Of a stretch of 64,000 bases of DNA, positions 1 to 10,080 are shown one piece after another. The notes under the pieces are model-generated. The model was given only the letters and a program-made list of their open reading frames with translations, did not search any database and was not told the origin of the DNA. The stretch comes from Adiantum capillus-veneris (lineage: Eukaryota; Streptophyta; Polypodiopsida; Polypodiales; Pteridaceae). Position 1 is the stretch's first letter. Each line of letters begins with the position of its first letter. A program made the position numbers and the translations under genes. Where the stretch lies: the NCBI GenBank assembly GCA_014529385.2, contig CM043943.1:102591855-102655854 (forward strand). The letters are read 5' to 3'.

Positions 1-511
1 GATCGAGCGAGTCAAGCAACTAATGGGTTTGGTAGAAGAGACCCAAAGGGATCTAGAGCCAGCACCTAGGCAGATCCACATTACCGACACAGTGTTCCCT
101 ACGCAAAAGCAACCTCACAAAGTCCATAGACCACTGGCCATACCAAGTGTCATCCAAGAAGAAAGTGACTTTAAGTCATGGGAAAGTGGACGTACTCCCT
201 TCTTGTTGGAGAGAATGTTTACAGAGGGATTACCTGGCCCTATCAAAGAAGTGGAGATCCCATCTTCCCCACGTCAAGGGATTGAAGCCCCAAAGGTGCC
301 GTTAAATATTGCCAGATTGATGGATTTCATGGCTTCAGAAGTTAGAACCACCATCATGTCCAAACTATATGGGGACCCCGAGCTATTCTTAGCTCTTCGA
401 GCTTTCCTCAATGGAGAACTAAAAGTGGCGGGCTACCACAATTTGCATATTTGGATGGAGCTAGAGAGATGCCAATGGAGGAGAAACACTAAGATCCACA
501 ACCCAACCTAA
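1..511 (+). pseudogene. Gypsy gag C-terminal fragment (Gy1)
   Basis: The frame open from about position 23 encodes a hydrophilic 162-residue segment that ends at a stop at 509-511 and lies immediately upstream of a protease-like domain, which is where the C-terminal part of a Gypsy Gag is expected. I see no zinc knuckle. The start is cut by the window edge, so the methionine at 23 is only an internal codon. Assignment rests on position rather than on motifs. Confidence 0.55.
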
Positions 512-573
512 ATGAGAACTCTGTTGTTGAAATACCTGTTAACAAGTTGGGACAATACTTTGAAGGCGACGAA

Positions 574-939
574 TCCAATGCAACCATACCAATCACTACC
601 AAGGGATTAACTATGAAGGGAATCCTTGATGGTGGCGTTGGGGTCAACATTGTGACGAAGAATTGCTAGGAAACCATGGGAAGACCTCAACATGGGACTA
701 CAAACATAGTGGTAAAGATGGCCAATGGGACAATGTTTAAACCTATTGGAATTCTAGAGGATCTCAAGATCAAGGTCTTTGGACACAAAATAAGGAATAC
801 CTTTATTGTCATGGATTTTTCCAAGCACACTATGTCATCTGAGAAGATCTTAGGACGTCCTTTCATGAGGGAAGAAAAAATGGTGCATGATTGGTCTAAA
901 AACCATGTCTACTTGCAGTTCCAAGACTCTGTCATTTGA
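574..939 (+). pseudogene. Gypsy aspartic protease domain, degenerate (Gy1)
   Basis: Retropepsin-like domain that would process the polyprotein. The reading ILDGGVGVNIVT at about 622-657 sits where D-[ST]-G-[AS] is expected. The catalytic Asp codon is at 628-630, but the next residues are Gly-Gly-Val, so the active-site turn is altered. An in-frame TAG follows at 667-669. After it the frame runs from 670 to 939 and contains the motif ILGRPFM, which fits the conserved C-terminal loop of retroviral-type proteases (I-[IL]-G-R). Clearly non-functional. Confidence 0.72.
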
Positions 940-1873
940 GTTGATCTTGTAATTGGTCGAGCACATCCGCTAGGAAACAGACTTATAATTGATCATAGAT
1001 CTGACACCACAGTTCACTCGACTCCATTGCAGTATTGTTATACGTGTAAAATAGACACAGATGTTGGGGAACATTCTCCTTATATGGATGTTCTACCTAG
1101 GATGATTGAGATTGACAATATGGATTGGATCCACCTAGCAGCAACCATAGACACTTGGGAAGATAGAGGGATGACCTGGGTAACACCTGAGGGGGATGAA
1201 ATGCCACCACTCGTGACTTTAAATGTGATAGAAGCAATGCATATAGCTTTTGATGACCTACAAGATGAAGGCTTGACTGACATTGGAACCAGTAGCGTCT
1301 CAAAAGGCTATAGACCACACGATTCAGGGTGACAATCATCAATTGAAATTGACTTTGAGGATGAAGAATCTGGGTTAAATCTTGGTGCAAATGTGGGGAC
1401 AAACCACTCAAGGCCCAGTGGTACCCTAGATGGACAATCTACCCAAGAGAGGAGAAGACATGAGTAGCGATTCATGTAGTGACTCTTCACTGGGGATCGG
1501 TTGTAATTGAAAATTAGACAAAAAGAGTAAGAGCTATAAGAGGTGACGATATCGAGTAAATGTGCGTGCTAGAATAAATGAAAAAAAAAATACTGCAGAA
1601 TGGCTTAATTATATAGGGGCATGTGATGCTCATCAGAAGCTGGTAGATAACTGGGGTGAATACCTTCAAAGCGTTATGTGATGTAATCCACAACCCATTG
1701 ACATCGCACAGCTAGAGGCTATAGAGAAGCCAAAGTTGAGCCGTACCGTAAGGAGATGACAAAATCAAGAGTTAGCTCAACAACAAAAGGAAGCGGAAGA
1801 GAAATCACAGTCAATAGAGCCACAAGACCCCACAGACTTACACCCTGCACCTGATCATTTCAAATCTTACACA
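940..1873 (+). pseudogene. Protease to RT linker of Gypsy pol, decayed (Gy1)
   Basis: About 930 bp between the protease and reverse transcriptase domains. A 101-residue open stretch (1027-1332) is acidic and contains no recognisable domain. Several stops interrupt the frame further on. In plant Gypsy elements related to Athila and Tat a long poorly conserved linker at this position is common. I annotate it as coding remnant by position only. Confidence 0.45.
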
Positions 1874-2860
1874 ATGAAGCGTAAGGTGGTGTATACAAAG
1901 GCCCAAAGAAAACCCATTGATGGAAGCATCCATGTCTATGATGGTCCAGTGATAGTTAAGGAAATAGAGTTAGTAGACACATGCGAGGAGTCAAAACTTG
2001 TCTTCATTGCCCAAGATCTGACAGAGACTAAGGAGTATGTACTTAAAGAACTTCTGAAGGAATTCAAGGATATATTTGCTTGGACATATCATGATATGAA
2101 AGGTGTTCCACCTTCCATGGTGCAACACACAATCCCCATGAATTGCATGGCTAAACCAGTTCCAAAAACGACCCTACCCAATGAATTCTAAGTATGCAAA
2201 GATTGTTCAAGAAGAAATTAAAAATCTTGTCAAATGCAGATTCATATACCCTATTGAGCACTCAAAATGGGTGTCTCCAATAGTTATTGTGCCGAAAAAT
2301 AATGGGAAACTTAGAGTGTGTGTGGATCTCAAAAGGTCAATGCAGCCACTAGGAGGGACCATTACCCCTTGCCATATTTAGAACATGTGCTTGAAAGAGT
2401 TGCAGGGAAGGAAGCTTATAGCTTTTTAGATGGGTACTCTGGCTACAATCAAATCACAATTGCACTAGAGGATCAAGCTAAAACAGCTTTTATAACCAAA
2501 TTTGGATTATTTGCATTTTGTGTTATGGCTTTTGTCTTAACCAATGCCCCCCCTACCTTTCAAAGATTAATAAACATTGCTTTTAGAGAATATTTGAGGG
2601 AGTTTTGCGAAGCTTTCTTAGATGACCTTTGTGTTTATTCCTCTTAGAAAGAACATCTATCATGTTTATGAAAAGTGTTTGAGAAGTGCAGATTGTATCG
2701 CACCTCCTTAAACCCTTTCAAATGCCAATTTTGGGTTAAACATGGAGTCATTTTAGGGTATATATTGTCCAAAAATGGGATTTTTACATATGAAAGCAAA
2801 ATTAAACCCATTGTTGATTTGCAACCATCTACAAACTTTAAAGGATTTTAAAGGTTCATG
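1874..2860 (+). pseudogene. Gypsy reverse transcriptase (Gy1), frameshifted
   Basis: RNA-directed DNA polymerase domain. The segment 1874-2191 holds the pre-RT motif LKEFKDIFAW. After a shift at about 2185, conserved blocks follow: WVSPIVIVPKNNGKLRVCVD (2269-2328), then, in a different frame from about 2336, DHYPLPYLEHVLERVAGKEA and SFLDGYSGYNQI, and finally the catalytic FLDD box at 2615-2626 (a variant of Y-x-D-D). A stop at 2645-2647 and further shifts make it inactive. The LDGYSGYNQI block is typical of plant Athila/Tat-like Gypsy lineages. Confidence 0.9.
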
Positions 2861-3350
2861 TGCCATGTTGGTTATTACCGGTGGTTTATTTTAAATTTTG
2901 TCGAGGTAGCTCGTCCATTGTACAAACTTCTTATTGAGTTTCACTGGACCACAAAGTGTGACCATGCTTATGAGTCCTTGAAAAAGACCTTGATAAGCAC
3001 TCCCATTCTAGGAGTGCCCGATTGGACTATTATTTTCCATGTGCATATTGATGCATCGAACTTTAATATTGTGTGTGTTCTAGCTCAACTAGGAGAACAT
3101 AAATTGGACTACCCCATTAGCTTTGCAAGTCATCAATTAAATGATGCTAAGAGAAACTACACCACTATATAGTGGGAAGGTTTAGCTATGATTTACGTAG
3201 TGAAGAAATTGCGCTACTACCTTCTTGCCAACAAGTTTGGTTTTTATGTTCATCATCAGCATTGTTGTATCTAGTAAATAAACCTTGTTCCACGTGAAGA
3301 ATTACACATTGGTGAGATCTGGTAAAAGACATGTCATGGCGGATCATTTG
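2861..3350 (+). pseudogene. Gypsy RNase H domain (Gy1), interrupted
   Basis: The frame 2858-3172 covers the end of the RT connection (YYRWFI...FVEVARPLYKLL) and the start of RNase H with the catalytic Asp in HVHIDAS (about 3045-3060). A stop at 3170-3172 is followed by recognisable but broken sequence up to the conserved end of the domain, RHVMADHLSRIPNGE, near 3325-3370. The order and spacing match Gypsy RNase H. Inactive because of the internal stop and the frame changes. Confidence 0.82.
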
Positions 3351-4290
3351 TCTCGCATACCCAATGGTGAAGCCCCTATTGAAATTGATGATGAATTGTC
3401 CGATACTTCCCTGTTACTAGTCGAGACCATGCCCGAATGGAGTGAGAAGATTGTGAAATTTTTAGTTAACGGTTTTCCACCCAAAGAGCTTCGGAAGAAT
3501 ATAGCTCAAAAACTATTAAAAGAATGTGAACCTTATTCTCTAATTGCAGGAACTCTCTACAAGCTAGGGAAGGAAGATATTCTTAGACATTGTGCTCGCG
3601 AGGATGAATACCTATACATATTGCAAGAAGCCCACATGGGTATAGCCGAAGGACATTTCTCAAGGAAACTAACTGTTAGGAAGGCATTGCAATCAGGCTC
3701 TTGGTGGCCTACCTTATTCAAGGATGCATCACTTTTTGCCAAATGGTGTGATAAATGCCAACATTACAAGATCACACAAAGAAAGGATAGGATGCCCTTA
3801 CATCCTATTAAAGTGACTCAACCATTTGAAAAATGGTGTTTAGACTTTGTAGGCCCAATTAGTCTGGCAGCTCGTAATACTCAATCTCAATATATTATTG
3901 TTGCCACTGACTATGTGAAAAAGTGGGCGAAATCCAAGTTGACACGCAAGGCTGATGCAAGGTCAACTGCCAAGTTTCTCTTTGAGACATTATTATGCAA
4001 TCTGGTTGTCCTTTTGAGATTGTGAGTGACAATGGTACTCATTTTATAAATGGAGTGATAAAAGAACTCACTACCAACTTCATGATAGCTCACCATAAGT
4101 CCACACCTTATTATCCACAAGAAAATGGCCAAGCTGAAAGCACTAGAAAGACCTTAATTTATATCTTGACCAAAACAGTGGAAGCTCATCACACAAATTG
4201 GGATTTGAAGCCGACATCAGCTCTATGGGCTTATTGTACTTCTTACAAAGTGGCGATTAATTGTACACCATTCAAAATGGTATATGGCAT
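3351..4290 (+). pseudogene. Gypsy integrase (Gy1), frameshifted
   Basis: DDE-type integrase. The zinc-binding N-terminal region is visible as H...H (EAHMGIAEGH, about 3628-3657) and the pair CDKCQ (about 3748-3762). Core residues are Asp in LDFVGPI (3841-3861), Asp in VSDNGTHF (4021-4044, after a shift near 3990) and Glu in PQENGQAEST (about 4117-4146). The domain order is complete, but at least one frameshift separates the first and second catalytic Asp. Directly downstream lies an 18-codon tandem duplication. Confidence 0.9.
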
Positions 4291-4292
4291 GT

Positions 4293-4400
4293 GAGTTTGT
4301 AATTCCTAGTCTACAGGTAGCTTCACAAGAAGCAGTTATGCCATGGGAGTTTGTAATTCCTAGTCTATGGGTAGCTTCACAAGAAGGTTGGGGTGGTAAC
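4293..4400 (+). repeat. 54-bp in-frame tandem duplication after integrase core
   Basis: Two adjacent 54-bp units start at 4293 and 4347 and encode EFVIPSLQVASQE and EFVIPSLWVASQE. In related Gypsy integrases a single copy of this stretch is usual. The duplication is a multiple of three and so would not itself break the frame. Confidence 0.8.
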
Positions 4401-4921
4401 CCTTTAGTTGAGCATTTATATATCCTTGAGAGGTTAGATGAAGAAATGAAATTGGCTATGCTATGCAAAATGCACTTGTGGAGAAAGATAAGAGAAAGAA
4501 ATGTTTTGACCATCTTCTACAGAACAAAGATATCAACATTGGGGATAAAGTCCTTATGTATGGAGTGCGTAACAAAAAGAAAAAGTTGAAATATGTGGGA
4601 AAAGGACCATATAGAGTATGCGAAATCACCCCACAAGGTACCATTCGTGTGGAAACTCTTGATGGAGTTGAAACCATTGGATTCCTCAACCGGAGCAAAT
4701 TTAAAAGATATTATGATCCTTTAAGCCAAGAGGAACTACGTGCCATCCATCAAAAAAAGGCATCCAAGGCACAAGCCGAGTTGAAGAAGATACAAGCTCA
4801 AGCTGAGGCTAAGGAGCAACAACAACATATAAAACACCAACAAGAGGCCAACCTGGGAGTTACACATGCATTCCACATTGAAACAGAGGGTGATTGGTTG
4901 GGCTTTGACACGTCTCTATGA
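4401..4921 (+). pseudogene. Integrase C-terminal region and coiled tail (Gy1)
   Basis: The frame 4463-4921 begins at an internal methionine and contains the integrase C-terminal SH3-like stretch: KVLMYGVRNKKKKLKYVGKG followed by PYRVCEITPQGTIRVETLDG and the tail RSKFKRYYDPLSQEELRA. After this a Lys, Ala and Gln rich segment (about residues 95-135) looks helical or coiled. A TGA at 4919-4921 ends the frame directly before the post-integrase protease-like domain. There is no chromodomain here, which separates Gy1 from chromoviruses. Confidence 0.75.
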
Positions 4922-5439
4922 TACCCTATTGAGCTAGCTAGCACCTATGGGAAAGTGCTATATAACGCCCTATTGGACACGGGTGCTAAGTATAATCTGC
5001 TATCATATGGGATGTGGTGTCAATTAGGAAATCCATCTCTATCTGTGAGTACTATCCAAGTCAAGGGTGTCAACAAGAAAAAACTACGGTTTTTGAAATT
5101 TGGCACATTTCTATTAGTTATGACAACGGGGTTGTAGCTCAAGACTTTTTGTTCATGCCTGGTGGAATTATGGAAGGTAATATAAACCTAGGACGCATGG
5201 GGATGATAACGAGCAAATTCACTATTGATTGGGGGACCGGAAGTGTCACAACACAAAAAGAAACTCTCAGTCCGGCCACTCAAGCAACAATCCCTAAGTT
5301 ATTGCCTCCTGAGGAAACACAGAATGGAACATTGCATGTTCAAGAAGTTGAACCATATGTCCCTGTAGCTCAACTCTCTAGAGCTTCAACTTCTGTAGTT
5401 GAATCAAAATTGAGACACACAAGATCCATCATAATATAA
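4922..5439 (+). pseudogene. Second aspartic-protease-like domain, after integrase (Gy1)
   Basis: Following the integrase, the frame reads YNALLDTGAKYNLLSYG with a canonical D-T-G-A at 4976-4987, the active-site signature of clan AA (retropepsin-like) proteases. A +1 type shift near 5085-5095 moves the rest into the frame ending at 5439, which contains VVAQDFLFMPG and NINLGRMGM, compatible with the second half of such a domain. The element already has its usual protease upstream of RT at about 574-939, so this is an additional copy in a 3' reading frame. The homologous part of Gy2 (9635-10080) shows the same layout. Function unknown; dead here. Confidence 0.65.
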
Positions 5440-6017
5440 TGAAGAAAACATACAAGTGGGTCCCTAAAGCTTCTTTAGCAACCATTACTGGTGCTAAAAC
5501 ACAGGAGCCTGGCAAGAAATGCCCCACTCACCCCAAGAAATGTAAAGAAACATTTTGTTGGATTCCTAAGAGACTATTAGCATCCCAAGGCTACTATACC
5601 AGAAATGATCAAATCTAGGTACCTAAATGTACCTTGTGTTCTCTCCTATCACCTACTAAAGATCCATGTAGGCCAAATCTTGTAAGTCCAAAATGATTTG
5701 AAACCCGTGGAAAGGAAAAAATCACAAAATGCTACACATCCGCTCTAGAGCTAGTTTGGGTACCGAAGAAAGAACGATTTGTTCCACCTAGCTCAGGAAC
5801 AAGGAAGTCAAATGAAGCTTCTTGCTCTTCATGTAGTTCATATATGGAAATAGAAGCTTCGACACAACCTCCACCTACCATTGTACATATCCATACAAAT
5901 GAGAAAGAATTTGCATCTCCCGTTGTAAGTTCACCACCCACAACAATGTTGTAAATAAAATCATGGGAGAGTACCTTACCACCCTTGCAACTAGATGAAA
6001 TGCCTAGGGAAGTCAAA
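5440..6017 (+). pseudogene. Post-integrase accessory ORF with WVPK/QGYY array (Gy1)
   Basis: I do not recognise this family. Reading from 5441, the frame shows YKWVPK, then PKKCKE, WIPKRLLASQGYY (QGYY codons 5586-5597), six residues, and a TAG at 5616-5618 where Trp is expected, followed by VPKC. Exactly 47 codons on there is a further WVPK (Trp codon 5757-5759). A TGA interrupts in between, at about 5695. Ser/Pro rich sequence follows until a stop near 5952. The same array with the same spacing occurs in Gy2 (10081-10600) and in the unrelated-looking young element ElF (ORF at 56656-57861). Then a solo LTR interrupts the frame. Confidence 0.6.
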
Positions 6018-6022
6018 AACTA
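6018..6022. repeat. Target site duplication AACTA, left of solo LTR
   Basis: AACTA here and at 6779-6783 exactly flank a TG...CA-bounded unit, as expected from LTR element integration (5-bp duplication). Confidence 0.85.
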
Positions 6023-6296
6023 TGTAAGAAATGCGGAATACAATAAGGATCTAGTAGCAAGCAGAGTAGAGAGAGATACGTGCAAAGTAGATTAGTGGAA
6101 AATCAAAAACTTTAGATTAGCACACTGTTACAAAGTGATGGCATCATCCACCCATGCACTCTCAAGGTAGAGCTTAGATGGCGATTTAGACAACTAGAGT
6201 AAGTTGAAATACAAGGAACTAACACTCCTTAGACAAGGATGTGTTTTGTGCATCAAGTGTGCACACCATTCTACCCAATTACTCATGAAAAGGCCT

Positions 6297-6308
6297 CCTT
6301 ATATAGAT
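6297..6308 (-). promoter_or_regulatory. TATA box of the solo LTR
   Basis: The minus strand reads ATCTATATAAGG, followed by AGGCC, a good plant TATA element about 470 bp from the LTR start. It would mark the U3/R border. Confidence 0.6.
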
Positions 6309-6420
6309 GTAAGGGAGCCTCTAAACGCCCATGTGTACCCGCCTTTAGATAGCCAAGTCCAAGTAGGACTCTCCCATGTGCCTATGTGTAGCCACATTTG
6401 GGTAGACAAGTCCTCCTACA

Positions 6421-6500
6421 AATCAACCACCGGCCAAAGACCACCGGTCGCCGACCACCGGCCAAAGACCACGGACCATCGGCCACCGGCAACCAGACAA
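6421..6500. repeat. GC-rich ACCGGCCAAAGACC repeats in solo LTR
   Basis: The words ACCACCGGCC, AAAGACCAC and CCGGTCGCCGACC recur several times within about 75 bp, in both direct and partly inverted form. The block is much more GC- and CpG-rich than its surroundings. Confidence 0.7.
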
Positions 6501-6778
6501 CATTTTTCGATTGTCTTCCGGTCGTCGTCCGGCCAAGATATTTCGACGAAGGGAAAAAAAAGTCTCGGGGACTTCCGCCCCCGAGGCCTCCAAAGTTGCC
6601 CCTGAATTTGCTCCGTACCATCCACGATCACAAATAGAGATCTCATCAGCGTGCAAAGTTGGAATCCACCAAATGTATGTGCACCATTGGCTTCTCCTCA
6701 TATAGGGGCCTTACAAACTGTGCAGCATATATTGTGGTGGCAAAACTGAGAGAGGTGGGCATTGCAAGTATACCAACA

Positions 6779-6783
6779 AACTA
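6779..6783. repeat. Target site duplication AACTA, right of solo LTR
   Basis: Partner of the AACTA at 6018-6022. Confidence 0.85.
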
Positions 6784-7663
6784 TTGGTCAAAGCCTTCAC
6801 CCATAACAACTTGGAACAATTGGTTTCAAAGGGTGACGACATTGTTCCAAAAGGTATGATCTACCCAAGGAAGGGAGGATTTTTTGCTAGCATCCATCAT
6901 TCACTTGCTTCCCTCTTAACCTTCCTCTCTGACCTCTCAACCTCCCAATCTTAGGGAATGTATATAACAACCCTATACTCATAGAAACAAAAATAAAAGA
7001 GTAAAAGAGCAAGAGCCACCCAACAAAAATCTGGAAATCTACACGTTCTAGTACATGACCCAAAATTATAAAAACACATTATGCACAAGGACATGACCAT
7101 TTGACAGGATGCTTATAATATTTGCACACTAACCATCATCTATCTGTGTGTACAAATTTGTCTAGTACGCTAGAGTCATCCACTCCTATCTTTGGTGAGA
7201 GGTACCCTCTCTACTTTTCACAAGTGTCTCACATAGTCTACCCGGTGCTTGCCTGTAAATGGGATTTGGTAGATACGCTAGCATGTGAGAGGAATTTCGA
7301 GATATTAGAATGGTTGATACGTCTCTTGCCTGTAATAAATGGGATTTGGTAGATACGCTAGCATGTGAGAGGAATTTCGAGATATTAGAATGGTTGATAC
7401 GTCTCTTGACCACGATCAACCCATACTTAGTAGAGGACGTCTCCCTAATTGCACAAGACTACCCTCTTGACCAAGATGACTATAGGCATCTAGTAATGTT
7501 CTTAGTGAACAATTGTGCCTCTAATGATGAGGAAGAGTTACATGATTACATGGATGGCATGTATGGTCTCACGGATGATAACTTTGTTTTTCTCGACGAT
7601 GACGAGGATAGGGGTTTAACCTTAGGGTTACCTCCCCATCTCTACAATATCCTATTCCCATGA
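6784..7663 (+). pseudogene. C-terminal part of Gy1 post-integrase ORF
   Basis: After the solo LTR the 3' frame resumes with NNLEQLVSKGDD and GMIYPRKGG, matching NLEQLVSQSDD and GMIYPQKGG of Gy2 near 10788-10860. Further on, an acidic segment (7416-7663: VEDVSLIAQDYPLDQDDYRH, then LHDYMDGMYGLTDD) again has a counterpart in Gy2 (11616-11850). The stop is at 7661-7663. The part between 6900 and 7300 is less clearly coding. I do not recognise the protein. An 80-bp tandem duplication lies inside. Confidence 0.45.
7261..7408 (+). repeat. 80-bp tandem duplication in Gy1
   Basis: The 68 bp starting at 7261 recur unchanged at 7341, period 80. Gy2 has a single copy at the homologous place (about 11221-11280), so the duplication arose in Gy1 after the two separated. 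Confidence 0.85.
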
Positions 7664-9010
7664 CTCTCTAAAGGGAGAGGGTGGGTACAAATAATTAGGT
7701 CAGGGTTCCTTATGGTGTTTGATTGTGTTCAATAAGGGTTGGTGCCTCTTCTCGCTTTTGTGCCTCCTAGAGGTATTCTTTGTGTTTTCTAGTGTGTACA
7801 GGAATGCATTGTTGTTGTTAGGATTTTGAACTTCATGGAGTCTTTCTCGTGTTCACTCTTCGAATCAAGCGCGATCATCAACACGAACAAGTGTTTCTTG
7901 TCCATTAGCATTGCCCCTTGTCCTCCTTTTTGCATCCATGTTTGTCTGCTTTAAGTGTGATTGGTAGCATAATATTCATCGCATTTGCTTAGTATAAAAC
8001 ATTAGATTCGATGTTATTTTTTCTCATAATCCCTTGTCTAGCTTTAAAAATCAAGTAGTCTAACTAAGATAGTTTGACCAAGTTAGGCGTTAGAGATCTT
8101 CTCTTAATACCATGGGGAATGCCTTCCTGATAATCAATGGTTACTTTAGGTTCTTAATCCAATTTAGGCAACATTATGTGCAATGTACTAGGGTTTTCTA
8201 GTGGGCTTAGTCCCTATTGACCTTTAGCTTAAGTATTATAAAGGGAGTTTACTAGTGTGATGAGCCTAGGGAGGGTAACAGTCTCATATGACCCCCCAAA
8301 GTTACAAAATTGAACAGTTGAAAATGAACAAACAAAAAAATCAAAAGTGCCACAATGTAAAATCTTAATTTGGTACTTCACTCACATGTATTGCCTATGA
8401 TACTAGAGCCCTAGAGGTTCGCGGTGTGGGCGCTTTTCCTTTAAAAGCAATTTAAGCTCAAGGCATAAAAATAAGCACACACATCAAAATATGAATCAGT
8501 GAAAAAACTTTGGGGGGTCAAGAAAAGGGAATAAGTCAAACAATAATTTCATGATCAATTCCTTTTATCATAGCTTAACTACAAGGTCTTAAGGGTATAG
8601 CCTTTAGTCAGCCCTTGAACATGAACTACTTTGCTCTTGCGATTAAACAGCTTAATTGATTAGAGAAAATTGAGAAGCTTGCCCATGGTATTAATAGTTG
8701 ACCTCTAGTGCCTCTTGACCATTAAATTAGTGACCCTAGACTTGTTTATATTTTGACCTTTACAACGGTTTATGCATTTGATTATATTATAGTTTAATGT
8801 TACTGCTTACAAATTGTTTAATATTCTGTTACAAATCAATTTATGTGCCTACAACTGCATATGCTTTTTAATTGTATATGAGAATACAATTATTGTGCCA
8901 ATTTTAGATTATTTTGCAACGATTGAAGAAGGCTAAGGACATTCACCTTAGATGCTCTTTCACCTCGATGAATGGGCTTTATCTCAATAGCTTCCGAGGA
9001 CGGAATCTAC
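7664..9010 (+). other. 3' non-coding region of Gy1
   Basis: No open frame of note. The region aligns by eye with 11851-13021 of Gy2: both hold GTGATGAGCCTAGGGAGG and a run ATGACCCCCCAAA, and later CTTTGGGGGGTCA (8510) or CTTTGGGGGTCA (12573), that is, an internal near-palindromic pair about 230 bp apart in Gy1. It has no gene that I can see. Confidence 0.6.
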
Positions 9011-9026
9011 ATCAGGAAGGGAGGCA
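9011..9026 (+). other. Polypurine tract of Gy1
   Basis: ATCAGGAAGGGAGGCA lies immediately before the TG of the 3' LTR and is the expected primer for plus-strand DNA synthesis. Gy2 has CATCAGGAAGGGAGGCAA at the same place. Confidence 0.75.
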
Positions 9027-9234
9027 TGTTAACCCTCACGGACACCCTATCACCTACGATGGATGCATTATTATTTATTTGATAAGAGTCATGAACCAAG
9101 CTTGTCAGTCCAATAGGTGTGTAGGTGATCACCGATGAGAGGCGCACCACTTATCTTATTTTTAAAGTAGTTTTGCACAGTAGTTTTGCAACAACTAACC
9201 GCTGTGGGCGTCCATGTGTGAATGGGTCAAACTC

Positions 9235-9244
9235 TTATAAAAGG
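9235..9244 (+). promoter_or_regulatory. TATA box of the Gy1 LTR
   Basis: TTATAAAAGG about 210 bp into the LTR, matched by ACATAAAAGG at 27411-27420 in the Gy2 LTR. Confidence 0.6.
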
Positions 9245-9334
9245 TCCATTTGACCTAAAAATCCTCATTCTCTGAGGTTTAAGCTCAGAAGTGCTCTTGC
9301 TCCATCTCTATCTCTTTCTCCTTCATGTGCTCAC

Positions 9335-9358
9335 GTGTGTGTGTGTGTGTGTGTCTGC

Positions 9359-9415
<57 letters not shown>
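9335..9415. repeat. GT then GA microsatellite
   Basis: (GT)n at 9335-9353 and an uninterrupted (GA)27 tract at 9361-9415, inside the Gy1 LTR. The open frames reading through it are artefacts. Confidence 0.95.
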
Positions 9416-9418
<3 letters not shown>

Positions 9419-9634
9419 TTGAGCATTGTGACGACATCGACGGTAGTAAGGCGGTTGAGCGTGGCATCGGCGGCGGATCCTTCTTCTTTGCAACACAGGA
9501 TCCTTCACGATGGAAGCATTGAACGGTGACTAACACACCCATGTCCCTTTGAGCTTGCTAGGATCTTCTAGTTGTGTGTTTGCAGTCTTTTGAGGCTCGC
9601 ACATAGTGCACAGGCAAGTTCCCATCCTTCAACA

Positions 9635-10080
9635 CGTACGGAAAAGCGTACAAACTTGAAATAGATGAAGATTCTCTAGACTCTAACATGTCTCTATGAT
9701 ACATAATTGAGTTAAATAGCTCCTATGGGGAAGTGGTATATAATGCATTATTGGACATAGAAGCTCAACATAATTTTATATCCTATGGAGTGTGGTGTCA
9801 AGTACAGAAGTCGCGTTTATCCGAGAGTACCATTCAAGTCAAGGGTATTAATAATAAGAAAACTACTATCTTTGAAATCCTACACACTTTTGTCATTTAT
9901 GACAAAGGGACCGTGGCTCAAAGCTTTTTGGTCACAAATGTTGATGCTATGGAAGCTACCAAAAACCTAGGGCATAAGTGGATGTTGCAACTAAGTGTAC
10001 TATTGATGGGGTGCCGGGAAGATTACAACACAAAAACCAACTCTCAACCTTGTAACTCAAGGAACAACCCCTAAGAAAAT
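9635..10080 (+). pseudogene. Post-integrase protease-like domain (Gy2)
   Basis: Counterpart of 4922-5439. The frame 9733-10074 reads YNALLDIEAQHNFISYGVWC, so the D-T-G-A of Gy1 has become D-I-E-A (Asp codon 9754-9756). STIQVKGINNKKTT and VAQSFLV match the Gy1 segment well and confirm which Gy1 frame is ancestral after its shift. Dead. Confidence 0.65.

Larger units (their letters stand above)
6023..6778 (-). mobile_element. Solo LTR inserted in Gy1 (756 bp)
   Basis: On the minus strand the unit starts TGTTGGTATACTTGC and ends TTTCTTACA, so it has TG...CA ends, and it is flanked by perfect 5-bp AACTA duplications. It interrupts the 3' reading frame of Gy1 at a point where Gy2 is continuous. 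No primer binding site, polypurine tract or coding sequence is present, so it is a solo LTR left by LTR-LTR recombination. A TATA box on the minus strand supports the orientation. It may be Copia-type; no internal sequence remains to prove this. Overlapping open frames on both strands in the GC-rich centre are composition artefacts. Confidence 0.85.
1..9634 (+). mobile_element. Gypsy LTR retrotransposon Gy1, 5' part outside the window
   Basis: Reading left to right, this element shows gag C-terminus, protease, reverse transcriptase, RNase H, integrase, an unusual post-integrase reading frame, 3' non-coding sequence, a polypurine tract and a 3' LTR ending in CA at 9634. That order of RNase H then integrase is the Ty3/Gypsy order. 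The coding sequence carries several frameshifts and stops, so it is dead. A relative (Gy2) begins directly after 9634 in the middle of the homologous 3' reading frame, so I infer that Gy1 inserted into Gy2. The 5' LTR and target duplication partner lie outside the window; the right-hand duplication would be CGTAC at 9635-9639. Confidence 0.88.
9027..9634 (+). repeat. 3' LTR of Gy1 (608 bp)
   Basis: It begins TGTTAACCCTCAC after a polypurine tract and ends CCTTCAACA at 9634. The homologous LTR of Gy2 is at 27259-27761. Shared blocks include a diagnostic GTGATC-CC-ATGAGAG-GCACCAC stretch, TATAAAAGG or CATAAAAGG, and the word GGCTCGCA near the end. A TATA box (9235-9244) and a GT/GA microsatellite (9335-9415) lie inside. 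Confidence 0.85.

Noticed and set aside
6204-6705. Several overlapping open frames on both strands
   Set aside because: They fall in the GC-rich core of a solo LTR with clear ends and target duplications; absence of stops is due to composition.
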